35,254 bases of DNA from Nemertoderma westbladi (GCA_032718475.1 JAUCBJ010003788.1:1-35254); one strand, 5' to 3'. Positions 1 through 11,054 are shown, counted from the stretch's first letter. Notes: generated by a model not told the origin, from the letters alone. Numbers and translations are program-made.

Positions 1-3000
1 ATTGTAGGCAGACCGACATTAAACTAACAGACTATTGTAGGCCGACTTACATTATAGCAACAGACTATTGTAGGCCGACCTACATTAAACCAACAGACTA
101 TTGTAGGCCGACCTACATTAAACCAAGAGGCTATTGTAGGCCGCCCTACATTAAACCAACAGACTATTAATTGTAGGCCGACCTACATTAAACCCACAGG
201 CTATTGTAGGCCAACCTGCATTAAACCAACTGACTATTGTAGGCCGACCGACATTAAACCAACAGACTATTGTAGGCAGACCGACATTAAACCAACAGAC
301 TTTTGTAAGCCGGCCTACATTAAACCAATAGACTATTGTAGGCCGACCTACATTAAACCAACAGACAATTGAAGGCAGACCGACATTAAACCAACAGGCT
401 ATTGTAGGCAGACCGAAATTAAACCAACAGGCTATTGTAGGCAGACCGAAATTAAACCAACAGGCTATTGTAGGCAGACCGACATTAAACCAACAGACTA
501 TTGAAGGCAGACCGACATTAAACCAACAGACTATTGTAGGCAGACCGACATTAAACCAACAGACTATTGAAGGCAGACCTGCATTAAACCAACAGACTAT
601 TGTAGGCCGACCTACATTAAACCAACAGACTATTGAAGGCAGACTTACATTAAACCAACAGACTATTGTAGGCAAACCGACATTAAACCAACAGACTATT
701 GTAGGCCGACCTACATTAAACCAACAGACTATTGTAGGCCGGCCTACATTAAACCAACAGACTATTGTAGGCCGACCTACATTAAACCAACAGACTATTG
801 TAGGCAGACCTACATTAAACCAACAGACTATTGAAGGCAGACCGACATTAAACCAACTGACTATTGTAGGCAGACCGACATTAAACTAACAGACTATTGT
901 AGGCCGACTTACATTATAGCAACAGACTATTGTAGGCCGACCTACATTAAACCAAGAGGCTATTGTAGGCCGACCTACATTAAACCAACAGACTATTGTA
1001 GGCAGACCGACATTAAACCAACAGACTATTGTAGGCCGACCTACATTAAACCAACAGACTATTGTAGGCAGACCAAAAATTAAACCAACAGACTATTGAA
1101 GGCAGACCGACATTAAACCAACTGACTATTGTAGGCAGACCGACATTAAACTAACAGACTATTGTAGGCCGACTTACATTATAGCAACAGACTATTGTAG
1201 GCCGACCTACATTAAACCAAGAGGCTATTGTAGGCCGACCTACATTAAACCAACAGACTATTGTAGGCAGACCGACATTAAACCAACAGACTATTGTAGG
1301 CAGACCGACATTAAACCAACAGACTATTGTAGGCAGACCGACATTAAACCAACTGACTATTGTAGGCAGACCGACATTAAACTAACAGACTATTGTAGGC
1401 CGACTTACATTATAGCAACAGACTATTGTAGGCCGACCTACATTAAACCAAGAGGCTATTGTAGGCCGACCTACATTAAACCAACAGACTATTGTAGGCA
1501 GACCGACATTAAACCAACAGACTATTGTAGGCAGACCGACATTAAACCAACAGACTATTGTAGGCAGACCGACATTAAACCAACTGACTATTGTAGGCCG
1601 ACTTACATTATAGCAACAGACTATTGTAGGCCGACCTACATTAAACCAACAGACTATTGTAGGCAGACCGACATTAAACCAACAGACTATTGTAGGCAGA
1701 CCGACATTAAACCAACAGACTATTGTAGGCAGACCGACATTAAACCAACAGACTATTGAAGGCAGACCGACATTAAACCAACAGACTATTGTAGGCAGAC
1801 CGAAATTAAACCAACAGGCTATTGTAGGCAGACCGACATTAAACCAACAGACTATTGAAGGCAGACCGACATTAAACCAACAGCCTATTGTAGGCCGACC
1901 TACATTAAACCAACAGACTATTGTAGGCAGACCGACATTAAACCAACTGACTATTGTAGGCAGACCGACATTAAACTAACAGACTATTGTAGGCCGACTT
2001 ACATTATAGCAACAGACTATTGTAGGCCGACCTACATTAAACCAAGAGGCTATTGTAGGCCGACCTACATTAAACCAAGAGGCTATTGTAGGCCGACCTA
2101 CATTAAACCAACAGACTATTGTAGGCAGACCGACATTAAACCAACAGACTATTGTAGGCAGACCGACATTAAACCAACTGACTATTGTAGGCAGACCGAC
2201 ATTAAACTAACAGACTATTGTAGGCCGACTTACATTATAGCAACAGACTATTGTAGGCCGACCTACATTAAACCAAGAGGCTATTGTAGGCCGACCTACA
2301 TTAAACCAACAGACTATTGTAGGCAGACCGACATTAAACCAACAGACTATTGTAGGCCGACCTACATTAAACCAACAGACTATTGAAGGCAGACTTACAT
2401 TAAACCAACAGACTATTGTAGGCAAACCGACATTAAACCAACAGACTATTGTAGGCCGACCTACATTAAACCAACAGACTATTGTAGGCAGACCGACATT
2501 AAACCAACAGACTATTGAAGGCAGACCGACATTAAACCAACTGACTATTGTAGGCAGACCGACATTAAACTAACAGACTATTGTAGGCCGACTTACATTA
2601 TAGCAACAGACTATTGTAGGCCGACCTACATTAAACCAAGAGGCTATTGTAGGCCGACCTACATTAAACCAACAGACTATTGTAGGCAGACCGACATTAA
2701 ACCAACAGACTATTGAAGGCAGACCGACATTAAACCAACAGACTATTGTAGGCAGACCGACATTAAACCAACAGACTATTGTAGGCAGACCGACATTAAA
2801 CCAACAGACTATTGTAGGCAGACCGACATTAAACCAACAGACTATTGTAGGCCGACCTACATTAAACCAACAGACTATTGTAGGCAGACCGACATTAAAC
2901 CAACAGACTATTGTAGGCCGACCTACATTAAACCAAGAGGCTATTGTAGGCCGACCTACATTAAACCAACAGACTATTGTAGGCAGACCGACATTAAACC

Positions 3001-4499
3001 AACAGACTATTGAAGGCAGACCGACATTAAACCAACAGACTATTGTAGGCAGACCGACATTAAACCAACAGACTATTGTAGGCAGACCGACATTAAACCA
3101 ACAGACTATTGTAGGCAGACCGACATTAAACCAACAGACTATTGTAGGCAGACCGACATTAAACCAACAGACTATTGTAGGCAGACCGACATTAAACCAA
3201 CAGACTATTGTAGGCCGACTTACATTAAACCAACAGACTATTGTAGGCAGACCGACATTAAACCAACAGACTATTGTAGGCAGACCGACATTAAACCAAC
3301 AGACTATTGTAGGCAGACCGACATTAAACCAACAGACTATTGTAGGCAGACCGACATTAAACCAACAGACTATTGTAGGCAGACCGACATTAAACCAACA
3401 GACTATTGTAGGCCGACCTACATTAAACCAACAGACTATTGAAGGCAGACCGACATTAAACCAACAGACTATTGTAGGCAGACCGACATTAAACCAACAG
3501 ACTATTGTAGGCCGACCGACATTAAACCAACAGACTATTGTAGGCAGACCGACATTAAACCAACAGACTATTGTAGGCCGACCTACATTAAACCAACAGA
3601 CTATTGTAGGCAGACCGACATTAAACCAACAGACTATTGTAGGCAGACCGACATTAAACCAACAGACTATTGTAGGCAGACCGACATTAAACCAACAGAC
3701 TATTGTAGGCCGACTTACATTAAACCAACAGACTATTGTAGGCAGACCGACATTAAACCAACAGACTATTGTAGGCAGACCGACATTAAACCAACAGACT
3801 ATTGTAGGCAGACCGACATTAAACCAACAGACTATTGTAGGCCGACTTACATTAAACCAACAGCCTATTGTAGGCCGACCTACATTAAACCAAGAGGCTA
3901 TTGTAGGCCGACCTACATTAAACCAACAGACTATTGTAGGCAGACCGACATTAAACCAACAGACTATTGTAGGCAGACCGACATTAAACCAACAGACTAT
4001 TGAAGGCAGACCGACATTAAACCAACAGACTATTGTAGGCAGACCGACATTAAACCAACAGACTATTGTAGGCCGACCGACATTAAACCAACAGACTATT
4101 GTAGGCAGACCGACATTAAACCAACAGACTATTGAAGGCAGACCGACATTAAACCAACAGACTATTGAAGGCAGACCGACATTAAACCAACAGACTATTG
4201 AAGGCAGACCGACATTAAACCAACAGACTATTGTAGGCAGACCGACATTAAACCAACAGACTATTGAAGGCAGACCGACATTAAACCAACAGACTATTGA
4301 AGGCAGACCGACATTAAACCAACAGACTATTGAAGGCAGACCGACATTAAACCAACAGACTATTGAAGGCAGACCGACATTAAACCAACAGACTATTGAA
4401 GGCAGACCGACATTAAACCAACAGACTATTGAAGGCAGACCGACATTAAACCAACAGACTATTGAAGGCAGACCGACATTAAACCAACAGACTATTGAA
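1..4499. repeat. 33-bp satellite array with higher-order structure
   Basis: About 136 head-to-tail copies of a 33-bp unit (core TTGTAGGCAGACCGACATTA followed by AACCAACAGACTA) fill the window from its left edge. Because 33 is a multiple of 3, the minus strand reads as long open frames of an 11-residue repeat (IVCWFNVGLPT); these are by-products, not genes. In the left half a block with AAACTAAC and TTATAGCAAC variant units recurs at spacings of 7, 8, 11 or 18 monomers, which is higher-order repetition. The right end (about 4120-4499) is nearly uniform, dominated by the TTGAAGGC variant, as expected from recent local amplification. The left boundary lies outside the window. Confidence 0.97.
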
Positions 4500-4500
4500 G
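4499..4500 (+). promoter_or_regulatory. Possible splice acceptor at the satellite/coding boundary
   Basis: The last satellite monomer ends ...CTATTGAAG and the transporter coding sequence starts immediately after it. An AG here would give a phase-1 exon start and explain the missing first helix. There is no clear polypyrimidine tract upstream, so the call is weak; an assembly join at this point would look the same. Confidence 0.35.
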
Positions 4501-5681
4501 TGTACATTCGACTTCGCTCGACCCCGTCAGACCTTACCGATCAAACAATGTCCTGGGTCTTCGGACTGGGATACGTGGTATTCGCTATCACCACGGTGTT
4601 CGGTGGACTGCTGGCGGAGCGGTTTGGCTCGCGAGTCGCTGTCCTATTGGGTGCCGTGTGTCTCAGTGGGGGAACGTTCCTTTGTTACCCAGCGGTCCTT
4701 CAAGGATTCACGCTGTTTCTTCTGGTCTACGGAGTGGTGATGAACGCGGGGATGGGTTTCAGTTACGTACCGCCCTTCACGGTCGCCCAGATGTGGTTCC
4801 CCAACAATAAGGCCCTCGCCACCGGTTTAGTGATTAGCGGTTTCGGTGTTGGCTCTCTCATCTTCAATGAGGTACAAACTCTCTACATAAACCCCGACAA
4901 TCTTGTGCCGGACTTTGAAGACCCTAGCGATCCTGGAATCATGTATTTCACACAAAAGGAAATTCTCGACAATGTTCCAAACTGTTTTATTGTTTTAGGC
5001 GTTAGTTACTCGGTTCTGCAATTCTTTGGTCTTCTGCTAATGAAAGATAAAAAAGTTGAGTCTTCTGAGATGTCGATCAATAATAATGTAGATGTTCCAC
5101 CTAAGAAGATGCTGAAAACCATTCTATTTTGGCAGTTGTATGTTTTCTACGGAATTGAGTTTCTAGTTGTTGCATTTATAACGAGTCTGTACAAAGCGTA
5201 TGGTCAGACATTCATTGACGATGATCATTTTTTGGCGGGTATTGGTTCTGCTACTTGCGTTGCTAACGCTATCGGTCGAGTCATTTTTGGTTATGTGGGC
5301 GATCGATTTGGCTTGAAACCAACATTAGGTGCGCTGTATGCCGCCTTTACCGTGATATGTTTCACCATGCCATTGTGCCCGTACGGCGGTCGCTGGATGT
5401 TACTATTTTGGCTGTTTATCGCTTTCTTAGCTATGGCTGGCACCACAGCCATCTTCCCAGCTATGACAACTTTATCTTTCGGAGAAAAGCGTGCCTCTTC
5501 TAATTTTGGGATTTTCTGTACCTCTGTGGTATTCTCAGGGGCTTTAGCCCCTTTGTTGGCGACGTTACTAGAGCAAAGTTTTGGTTGGCCCGTGACTTTC
5601 ATTGCGTGTGGTCTCCTTTTGGGGGGCTGTTTTCTGGCAATTCTATTTATGAAATTTAATGAGTTTAATCAACATTCGTAA
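4500..5681 (+). CDS. MFS transporter, oxalate/formate antiporter-like (5' partial)
   Basis: This is the major part of a 12-helix major facilitator transporter. About eleven hydrophobic segments are visible, from WVFGLGYVVFAITT near residue 19 to the last at about 368-385. The MFS loop motif is present in both halves: GGLLAERFGSR (about residues 37-47) and GYVGDRFGLKP (about 260-270). A central hydrophilic loop (about 182-205) separates the halves. The product would move small organic anions across a membrane; the resemblance is to the OFA/monocarboxylate-like branch, but the substrate is unknown. Helix 1 is missing, and the open frame starts with GTG right at the satellite edge. I therefore read this as a 3' exon whose acceptor AG is 4499-4500, with the first exon beyond the satellite. 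An internal ATG at 4548 is an alternative start for a shortened protein. The stop is TAA at 5679-5681. Confidence 0.85.
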   Translation: MYIRLRSTPSDLTDQTMSWVFGLGYVVFAITTVFGGLLAERFGSRVAVLLGAVCLSGGTFLCYPAVLQGFTLFLLVYGVVMNAGMGFSYVPPFTVAQMWFPNNKALATGLVISGFGVGSLIFNEVQTLYINPDNLVPDFEDPSDPGIMYFTQKEILDNVPNCFIVLGVSYSVLQFFGLLLMKDKKVESSEMSINNNVDVPPKKMLKTILFWQLYVFYGIEFLVVAFITSLYKAYGQTFIDDDHFLAGIGSATCVANAIGRVIFGYVGDRFGLKPTLGALYAAFTVICFTMPLCPYGGRWMLLFWLFIAFLAMAGTTAIFPAMTTLSFGEKRASSNFGIFCTSVVFSGALAPLLATLLEQSFGWPVTFIACGLLLGGCFLAILFMKFNEFNQHS

Positions 5682-6282
5682 GTGATATGGGGCGAGACAT
5701 GGCTGGACAGAGCCTTCAGCAGGATATAACTATTAGATTGGGTGGATTCTGATATGGGTGTTGGTTGGTTGTTATGGAGTTTGTTTGTGTGGTCAAATTA
5801 ATTGAAAAATTCCCTTACAAAATCAGATGAACTTGGATATAGGTCTACAGGTCTATTATCTACCGGTACCTGCGCTAAAATCAAGTAATCATTACGAATT
5901 GCAATTAATTACCTTTTGCATAATAGTTCACATTTGCTGAAATGCTTACCCACTAACTGCTCTGATACCTCAAATCTTGTTATTAGAGTGTTGTTGTTCA
6001 TTTTGTGCTACTATAATTTACGTAATAAGATAATTTGTAAATAAATTCATATATTTTGTTATATGCGTTTACTATATTCATAAATTATTTGTATTATTCG
6101 CATAATTAAATTCAATCAAATTATTATGTAATTTTTTATCAATGTGGAGAAAATTTATTTACTCAGATTTGGAATAATGTTGTAGAATATTATATCATTT
6201 TTGGGATTGTGCTAATATAAGTTCAACTAGTTTTTCTTGCTAGGATTATTAGATCATAAACTGATCGTAAACTACGCTTCAA
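5682..6282. other. AT-rich 3' flank of the MFS gene
   Basis: No gene is seen. The stretch becomes strongly AT-rich, as expected for a 3' UTR followed by intergenic DNA. It includes the possible poly(A) signal listed separately. Confidence 0.6.
6040..6045 (+). terminator. Candidate poly(A) signal AATAAA
   Basis: The first canonical AATAAA on the plus strand after the MFS stop lies about 360 bases downstream in AT-rich DNA. Its position is plausible, but such hexamers are common in this composition. Confidence 0.35.
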
Positions 6283-6335
6283 TTAGTTTATTGTTTTGGT
6301 TAGAATAACGTGCCACTGTAAACGGCTCCTTTCCC
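6283..6335 (-). repeat. Solitary diverged copy of the 68-bp unit
   Basis: GTTTATTGTTTTGGTTAGAA followed by ...GTAAACGGCTCCTTTCCC is the reverse complement of a diverged unit of the array at 10168-10760 (AAAGGAGCAGGTTACAG ... CTAACCAAAACAATAAAC). The same unit therefore also occurs outside the array. Confidence 0.55.
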
Positions 6336-6535
6336 TAAATTGGTCATTTCAAAATTAAGACGAAATATTAATTTAGCGGATGACAGTTTAGCCCATTTCA
6401 TATTAAACATATAGTTTGTTATGCACTCTGTACGTGTTGAATGGGACAAACTAACAATCTAAGGATCTTTTTGTGGAATCTTGTTCATATCGATTACTGC
6501 AAGGCTACAATAGCTTTTAGATATAGGTATGAAAT

Positions 6536-6706
6536 CGCAAAACGGATCATATTGAGAAACTGTTACGTGGGAACCAAAATGGGTTCCGTAAAGATCTTGG
6601 GGCATTGGAGCCTATTCTGGCGCTTATGAGGATAATTGAAGAGCTATCAACAAATAAATCAGAGATCTGGCCTTGATTGCCTTTGATCATTCTCTCCACC
6701 ACGTAA
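6536..6706 (+). pseudogene. Decayed LINE reverse transcriptase fragment
   Basis: Reading from 6551, the plus strand encodes the early conserved block of a non-LTR reverse transcriptase: NQNGFRKDLG, then ILALMRIIEE, which is the usual 'NQ.GFR.G.....ILAL..IIE' pattern. A TGA interrupts at 6674-6676. The reading then resumes in another frame with IAFDHSLHHV, where an active enzyme has the 'DF.KAFDSV' block; the catalytic aspartate context is degraded. Only about 50 codons remain, with no flanking LINE sequence recognised, so this is a dead relic. Recognition is by motif pattern only, and the clade is not assigned. Confidence 0.65.
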
Positions 6707-6938
6707 TTAATGTTGGGATGTAATGAGATAATAAAACAAAAAAAACTATTTTTTCGACAAATCCAATAACTATATGCGATTTACTAAGAACAATATTTAT
6801 TAAACCTTTAGGCGCGTTTCTGGTGTCACTGCCACAATTTAAATTTTTGTGTTTTTTAGACAGTGATAGTTTGGTAGTATTTATTGTTTTAATATCAAAT
6901 TTAATACTTAAAAAATTATGATGCCTAGTAATAACTAT
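6707..6938. other. AT-rich spacer
   Basis: AT-rich DNA with A and T runs and no supported feature. Confidence 0.5.
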
Positions 6939-7080
6939 TTACATACTTGTGTGTAAAGTAGCACTTTACAGTGTGATGATCCGAGTGACTTTGTTACCTC
7001 GAAAGAACGTTAGTGAGTGAGTGAAAATAAAGCCACAAGGATCAGAACACTGTATAAAGTACTTTGCAACAAGTATGTAA
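6939..7080. repeat. Imperfect inverted repeat (about 43-bp arms)
   Basis: The arm 6939-6982 (beginning TTACATACTTG and ending ATGATCC) is repeated in inverse at 7039-7080 (GGATCAGAACACTGT ... CAAGTATGTAA), with a few mismatches and small gaps and about 56 bases between. This may be a short foldback element or a hairpin-forming transcript; neither can be decided from sequence alone. Confidence 0.7.
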
Positions 7081-7376
7081 GTAGTTTTATTCCAAAATTT
7101 TAACATTACAAAATGATTGTACATATATTATAAGCTTATATTGTAACTGCACAAATTAAATTAGTTGCTGTATAAATAAATGTAAAAATGACATAAATTT
7201 TGTTATAAATAAGTTAGCTTATATTTATGGTGGCGTTTGGAGCCATGTTAATTATTTATAGCTACTGGTTATTAAGTTATTAACAGCTATACCCTGCCTA
7301 CAGGTAGGTAATGCATTAGGCCTATCTGGCTGTCAGGCAAATACCACCCATTGTTTACGTGGTAACCAATGACGGC

Positions 7377-7411
7377 GTTAAGTAATGTTCTCTAAGGGGA
7401 CATTACTTAAC
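7377..7411. repeat. Perfect 12-bp inverted repeat
   Basis: GTTAAGTAATGT (7377-7388) and ACATTACTTAAC (7400-7411) are exact reverse complements around an 11-base loop, ending just left of the foldback element at 7421. A related GAGTAATGT lies right of that element at about 8273. Confidence 0.7.
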
Positions 7412-7420
7412 TACTAACTA

Positions 7421-8211
7421 CCGGGTGTTCCATAATGATTTCCCTCCCCTGGCCAGCCAAAACTGCCAGACATGTACTTTAGTGTAATATATCATTTGAA
7501 AGAGAATTTATTTCTGAGCTTGCATGCAAAAATGTAGGGTCCAATACAAAAGTATAAAAATTGTATAGGCAATTCTTTAAACCTATCTTATTTTTCAATA
7601 TTTTTGATTTAATCGTAATTTAAAAAAATATAATTTATCCAGCGCGTTAGTCATCAGCTTTGCAGGTTGCAACCTGTTTAAACAGTTATTACTGCCTGAC
7701 TTTTGCTGTATTGAAATTTATTACAGTATTCAATTACCGGTATTAGTGCTTCTTTATTAGTTTTACTGAATTAGGCCTAAAAGAAGTAATAAAAATGACA
7801 AGTTCCAGTGCAATCTTCAATGACTGAAGAAAAACGTATGGATGACAGGATCACAGATGTTACTTTTAGAGAGGGTCGTGATTCTGTGGCATAATCAAAC
7901 TGAACTCAAACCAAAACGACCCTTTTAAGGGCCAACATCGTGCTGCAAAGGGGAAGCATGGCTGTAAATCTGATGACTAACGCTGGACAAATTATATTTT
8001 TTTAATTGTGATTAAATCACAAATATTGAAAAGTAAGATAGGTTTAAAGAATAGCCTATACAATTTTTATACTTTTGTAACGGACCCTAAATTTTTGCAT
8101 GCAAGCTCAGAATTAAATTCTCTTTCGAATGATATATTACACTAATGTGCATGTCTGGCAGGTTTGGCTGGCCAGGGGGGGGGGGGGGGGCAATCATTAT
8201 GGAACACCCGG
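7421..8211. mobile_element. 791-bp foldback (long-TIR) DNA element, TA-flanked
   Basis: The ends are exact inverted copies (CCGGGTGTTCCATAATGATT left, and its complement right), and the inverted similarity continues for about 237-242 bp (7421-7657 and 7970-8211). The 312-base centre has no open frame of note. TA lies directly outside both ends (7419-7420 and 8212-8213), as expected for a TA target duplication of the Tc1/mariner (IS630) type. It is therefore a non-autonomous element of that general class. The right arm has a 16-G run where the left arm reads TTTCCCTCCCC in complement, so the G run arose after insertion by slippage. Confidence 0.8.
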
Positions 8212-8412
8212 TATATGTCCTCAAAAGTTGTAAAATGCTAAATAACCACTCGCTGTTAATACTAACGACGTTGAGTAATGTTACAATTTTGGAATAAATA
8301 ATATATAAATCATTATAAACAACTCACTATAAATTTATTTAAATATTGTATACCGGTACTAGGTGAATAATATGTTTCAGTTCTTATTCATTCATCTAAT
8401 CGCATCTGTATC

Positions 8413-9578
8413 ATGTACCAGCACAGCACACACGTTTCAGCTCGTTTAACAACCACACCCACCCCACCCTACTATATGTACCAGCACAGCACACACGTTT
8501 CAGCTCGTTTAACAACCACAGCCACCCCACCCTACTATATGTACCAGCACAGCACACACGTTTCAGCTCGTTTAACAACCACAGCCACCCCACCCTACTA
8601 TATGTACCAGCACAGCACACACGTTTCAGCTCGTTTAACAACCACAGCCACCCCACCCTACTATATGTACCAGCACAGCACACACGTTTCAGCTCGTTTA
8701 ACAACCACAGCCACCCCACCCTACTATATGTACCAGCACAGCACACACGTTTCAGCTCGTTTAACAACCGCAGCCACCCCACCCTACTATATGTACCAGC
8801 ACAGCACACACGCTTCAGCTCGTTTAACAACCACAGCCACCCCACCCTACTATATGTACCAGCACAGCACACACGTTTCAGCTCGTTTAACAACCACAGC
8901 CACCCCACCCTACTATATGTACCAGCACAGCACACACGTTTCAGCTCGTTTAACCATCACAGCCACCCCACCCTACTATATGTGCCATGTACCAGCACAG
9001 CACACACGTTTCAGCTCGTTTAACAACCGCAGCCACCCCACCCTACTATATGTGCCAGCACAGCACACACGTTTCAGCTCGTTTAACAACCACAGCCACC
9101 CCACCCTACTATATGTACCAGCACAACACACACGTTTCAGCTCGTTTAACAACCACAGCCACCCCACCCTACTATATGTGCCATGTACCAGCACAGCACA
9201 CACGTTTCAGCTCGTTTAACAACCACAGCCACCCCACCCTACTATATGTACCAGCACAACACACACGTTTCAGCTCGTTTAACAACCACACCCACCCACC
9301 CTACTATATGTGCCAGCACAGCACACACGTTTCAGCTCGTTTAACAACCACAGCCACCCCACCCTACTATATGTGCCATGTACCAGCACAGCACACACGT
9401 TTCAGCTCGTTTAACAACCACAGCCACCCCACCCTACTATAAGTACCAGCACAGCACACACGTTTCAGCTCGTTTAACAACCACAGCCACCCCACCCTAC
9501 TATATGTACCAGCACAGCACACACGTTTCAGCTCGTTTAACAACCGCACCCACCCCACCCTACTATATGTGCCATGCA
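8413..9578. repeat. 63-bp minisatellite (about 18 units)
   Basis: Nearly identical tandem units begin ATGTACCAGCACAGCACACA and end with CCACCCCACCCTACTAT. Some units carry a 6-base insert (TGCCAT) before GTACCAG. As 63 is 3x21, several frames on both strands stay open (a 21-residue repeat MYQHSTHVSARLTTTATPPYY read in pieces on plus; VCCAGTYSRVGWLWLLNELK on minus). No splice context or unique coding flank supports translation, so I treat it as non-coding. Confidence 0.95.
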
Positions 9579-9798
9579 CCTTTATTGCGTTCATTAATAT
9601 TTGGAATATCTGTCCTATTTTTAAACCATAACGGCCATATTACACCCAGCACGAGATTGTAAATTGCATGGAATAACTCAATATACTCAAAGTACATAGA
9701 TATAGTGTTCCACAGATAAAGGCCTTTATTATAGGCAGTGATTTTTTATGTCCTTTTATTTGACTTTTTTTCTCCTCCTTTTTTTACGAATTGTGCAT

Positions 9799-9855
9799 AA
9801 TGACTTTTGTTGTCCTTTTAATGACTTTTATTGTCCTTTTAATGACTTTTTATGT
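9799..9855. repeat. Short T-rich tandem repeat (about 21 bp)
   Basis: AATGACTTTTATTGTCCTTTT recurs about three times in tandem. T-rich DNA with TGTCC motifs here has an inverted counterpart at about 10985-11035 (GGACATAAA..., GGACAAAAA..., GGACAATAAA), hinting that 9.7-11.0 kb may be one old foldback element. Confidence 0.5.
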
Positions 9856-9864
9856 ATGTATTTC

Positions 9865-10083
9865 TTCAAACTGTCAGACTGCTGATTTGTGGACTGTCAG
9901 ACAGTTGATTTCAACATGCCTATGCCTATGCCAAAACATTCAAAATTTGTTGATTTCTGGTCTGTCGGACAGTTGGTTTCACTATGCCTGTGCCAAAACA
10001 TTCCATGATTCCATGATTTATAGACTATGAGATAGAATTCCATATGCGCCTGTGTTAAAAGACTCTAAATTTAATAGTTTGTG
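9865..10083. repeat. Diverged tandem repeat, period about 68 bp
   Basis: CTGTCAGACAGTTGATTTC (9894) and CTGTCGGACAGTTGGTTTC (9962), each followed by a ...ATGCC...TGCCAAAACATTC segment, mark successive units; a third, more diverged unit follows at about 10022. It is unrelated in sequence to the next 68-bp array. Confidence 0.6.
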
Positions 10084-10167
10084 GTTATTGTCGATAATCG
10101 ATTACCACATGACGTAGCCAAACACAGTAATAGCCAATAACAGCCAAAAACAATTACCAATTGATGG

Positions 10168-10760
10168 AAAGGAGCAGGTTAAGGCCGGATTTTCTAACCA
10201 AAACAATAAACAGTCACTTTACCAAATCAGGGAAAGGAGCAGGTTACAGAGGCGGGATTTTCTAACCAAAACAATAAACGATCATTTAACTAATTGAAGG
10301 AAAGGAGCAGGTTACAGAGACGGGATTTTCTAACCAAAACAATAAACGATAACATTACCAATTGAGAGAAAGGAGCAGGTTACAGATGCGGGATTTTCTA
10401 ACCAAAACAATAAACAGTCACTTTACCAAATCAGGGAAAGGAGCAGGTTACAGAGACGGGATTTTCTAACCAAAACAATAAACGATAACATTACCAATTG
10501 AGAGAAAGGAGCAGGTTACAGTGGCGGGATTTCCTAACCAAAACAATAAACGATCACTTAATTAATTGAGGGAAAGGGGTAGGTTACAGAGGCGGGATTT
10601 TCTAACCAAAACAATAATCAGTCACTTTACAAAATGAAGGAAAGGAGCAGGTTACAGAGGCGGGATTTTCTAACCAAAACAATATACGGTCACTTTACCA
10701 AATCAGGCAAAGGAGCAGGTTACAGATGAGGCGGGATTTTCTAACCAAAACAACCGGTCA
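10168..10760. repeat. 68-bp tandem array (about 9 units)
   Basis: Units contain AAAGGAGCAGGTTACAG, GCGGGATTTTCTAACC and AAAACAATAAAC; GGAGC recurs at 10171, 10236, 10304, 10372 and 10440, giving a period of 65-68. Two alternating versions of the variable third (CAGTCACTTTACCAAATCAG versus CGATAACATTACCAATTGAG) suggest paired amplification. Single diverged copies occur in inverse at 6283-6335 and 31266-31317. Confidence 0.9.
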
Positions 10761-10960
10761 GCCGGTAGGCCTACCAGTACCGTATTTAAATGGTAGGCTA
10801 CACAGTAGGCCTACAGCAGTACCGGTGCCGGCACCGGTACTAAAATACAGAAATGCCTGCTTTATACCTACATCTGTACATACAATGCAGCAAAATAGTG
10901 CTATATATACTAATACCGGTATTGATAGCCTGAGAGAACAGCAGTAGAGAAACCGGTAGC
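10761..10960. repeat. ACCGGT / TAGGCCTA palindrome-rich stretch
   Basis: Clustered ACCGGT, GCCGGC and TAGGCCTAC motifs (for example GTACCGGTGCCGGCACCGGT near 10820) lie in otherwise AT-rich DNA. The same palindromes recur in the retroelement leader (14340-16450). No function can be assigned. Confidence 0.5.
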
Positions 10961-11048
10961 ATGGAACCTAACATTAGATTTTTGGAGGACATAAAAAATA
11001 AAAAAAAGGACAAAAAAAGGATTTAAACGGACAATAAAAATTATTGCG

Positions 11049-11054
11049 TTTATT
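11049..11054 (-). terminator. Candidate poly(A) signal for the SLC18B1-like gene
   Basis: TTTATT on plus gives AATAAA on minus, about 155 bases past the stop of the minus-strand transporter. The distance and orientation are suitable. Confidence 0.45.

Noticed and set aside
1-4499. CRISPR-like repeat/spacer array
   Set aside because: There are no unique spacers; monomers are contiguous variants of one unit in a eukaryotic context.
2570-4507. 645-codon minus-strand open frame of 11-residue repeats
   Set aside because: It lies wholly in the 33-bp satellite and exists because 33 is divisible by 3; there is no unique coding flank, start context or domain.
8411-9603. Long frames on both strands in the 63-bp array
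   Set aside because: The unit length is a multiple of 3 and lacks stops, so the frames are a by-product of repetition.
10726-10947. 73-codon plus-strand frame
   Set aside because: It straddles the end of the 68-bp array and palindrome-rich DNA and has no motif.
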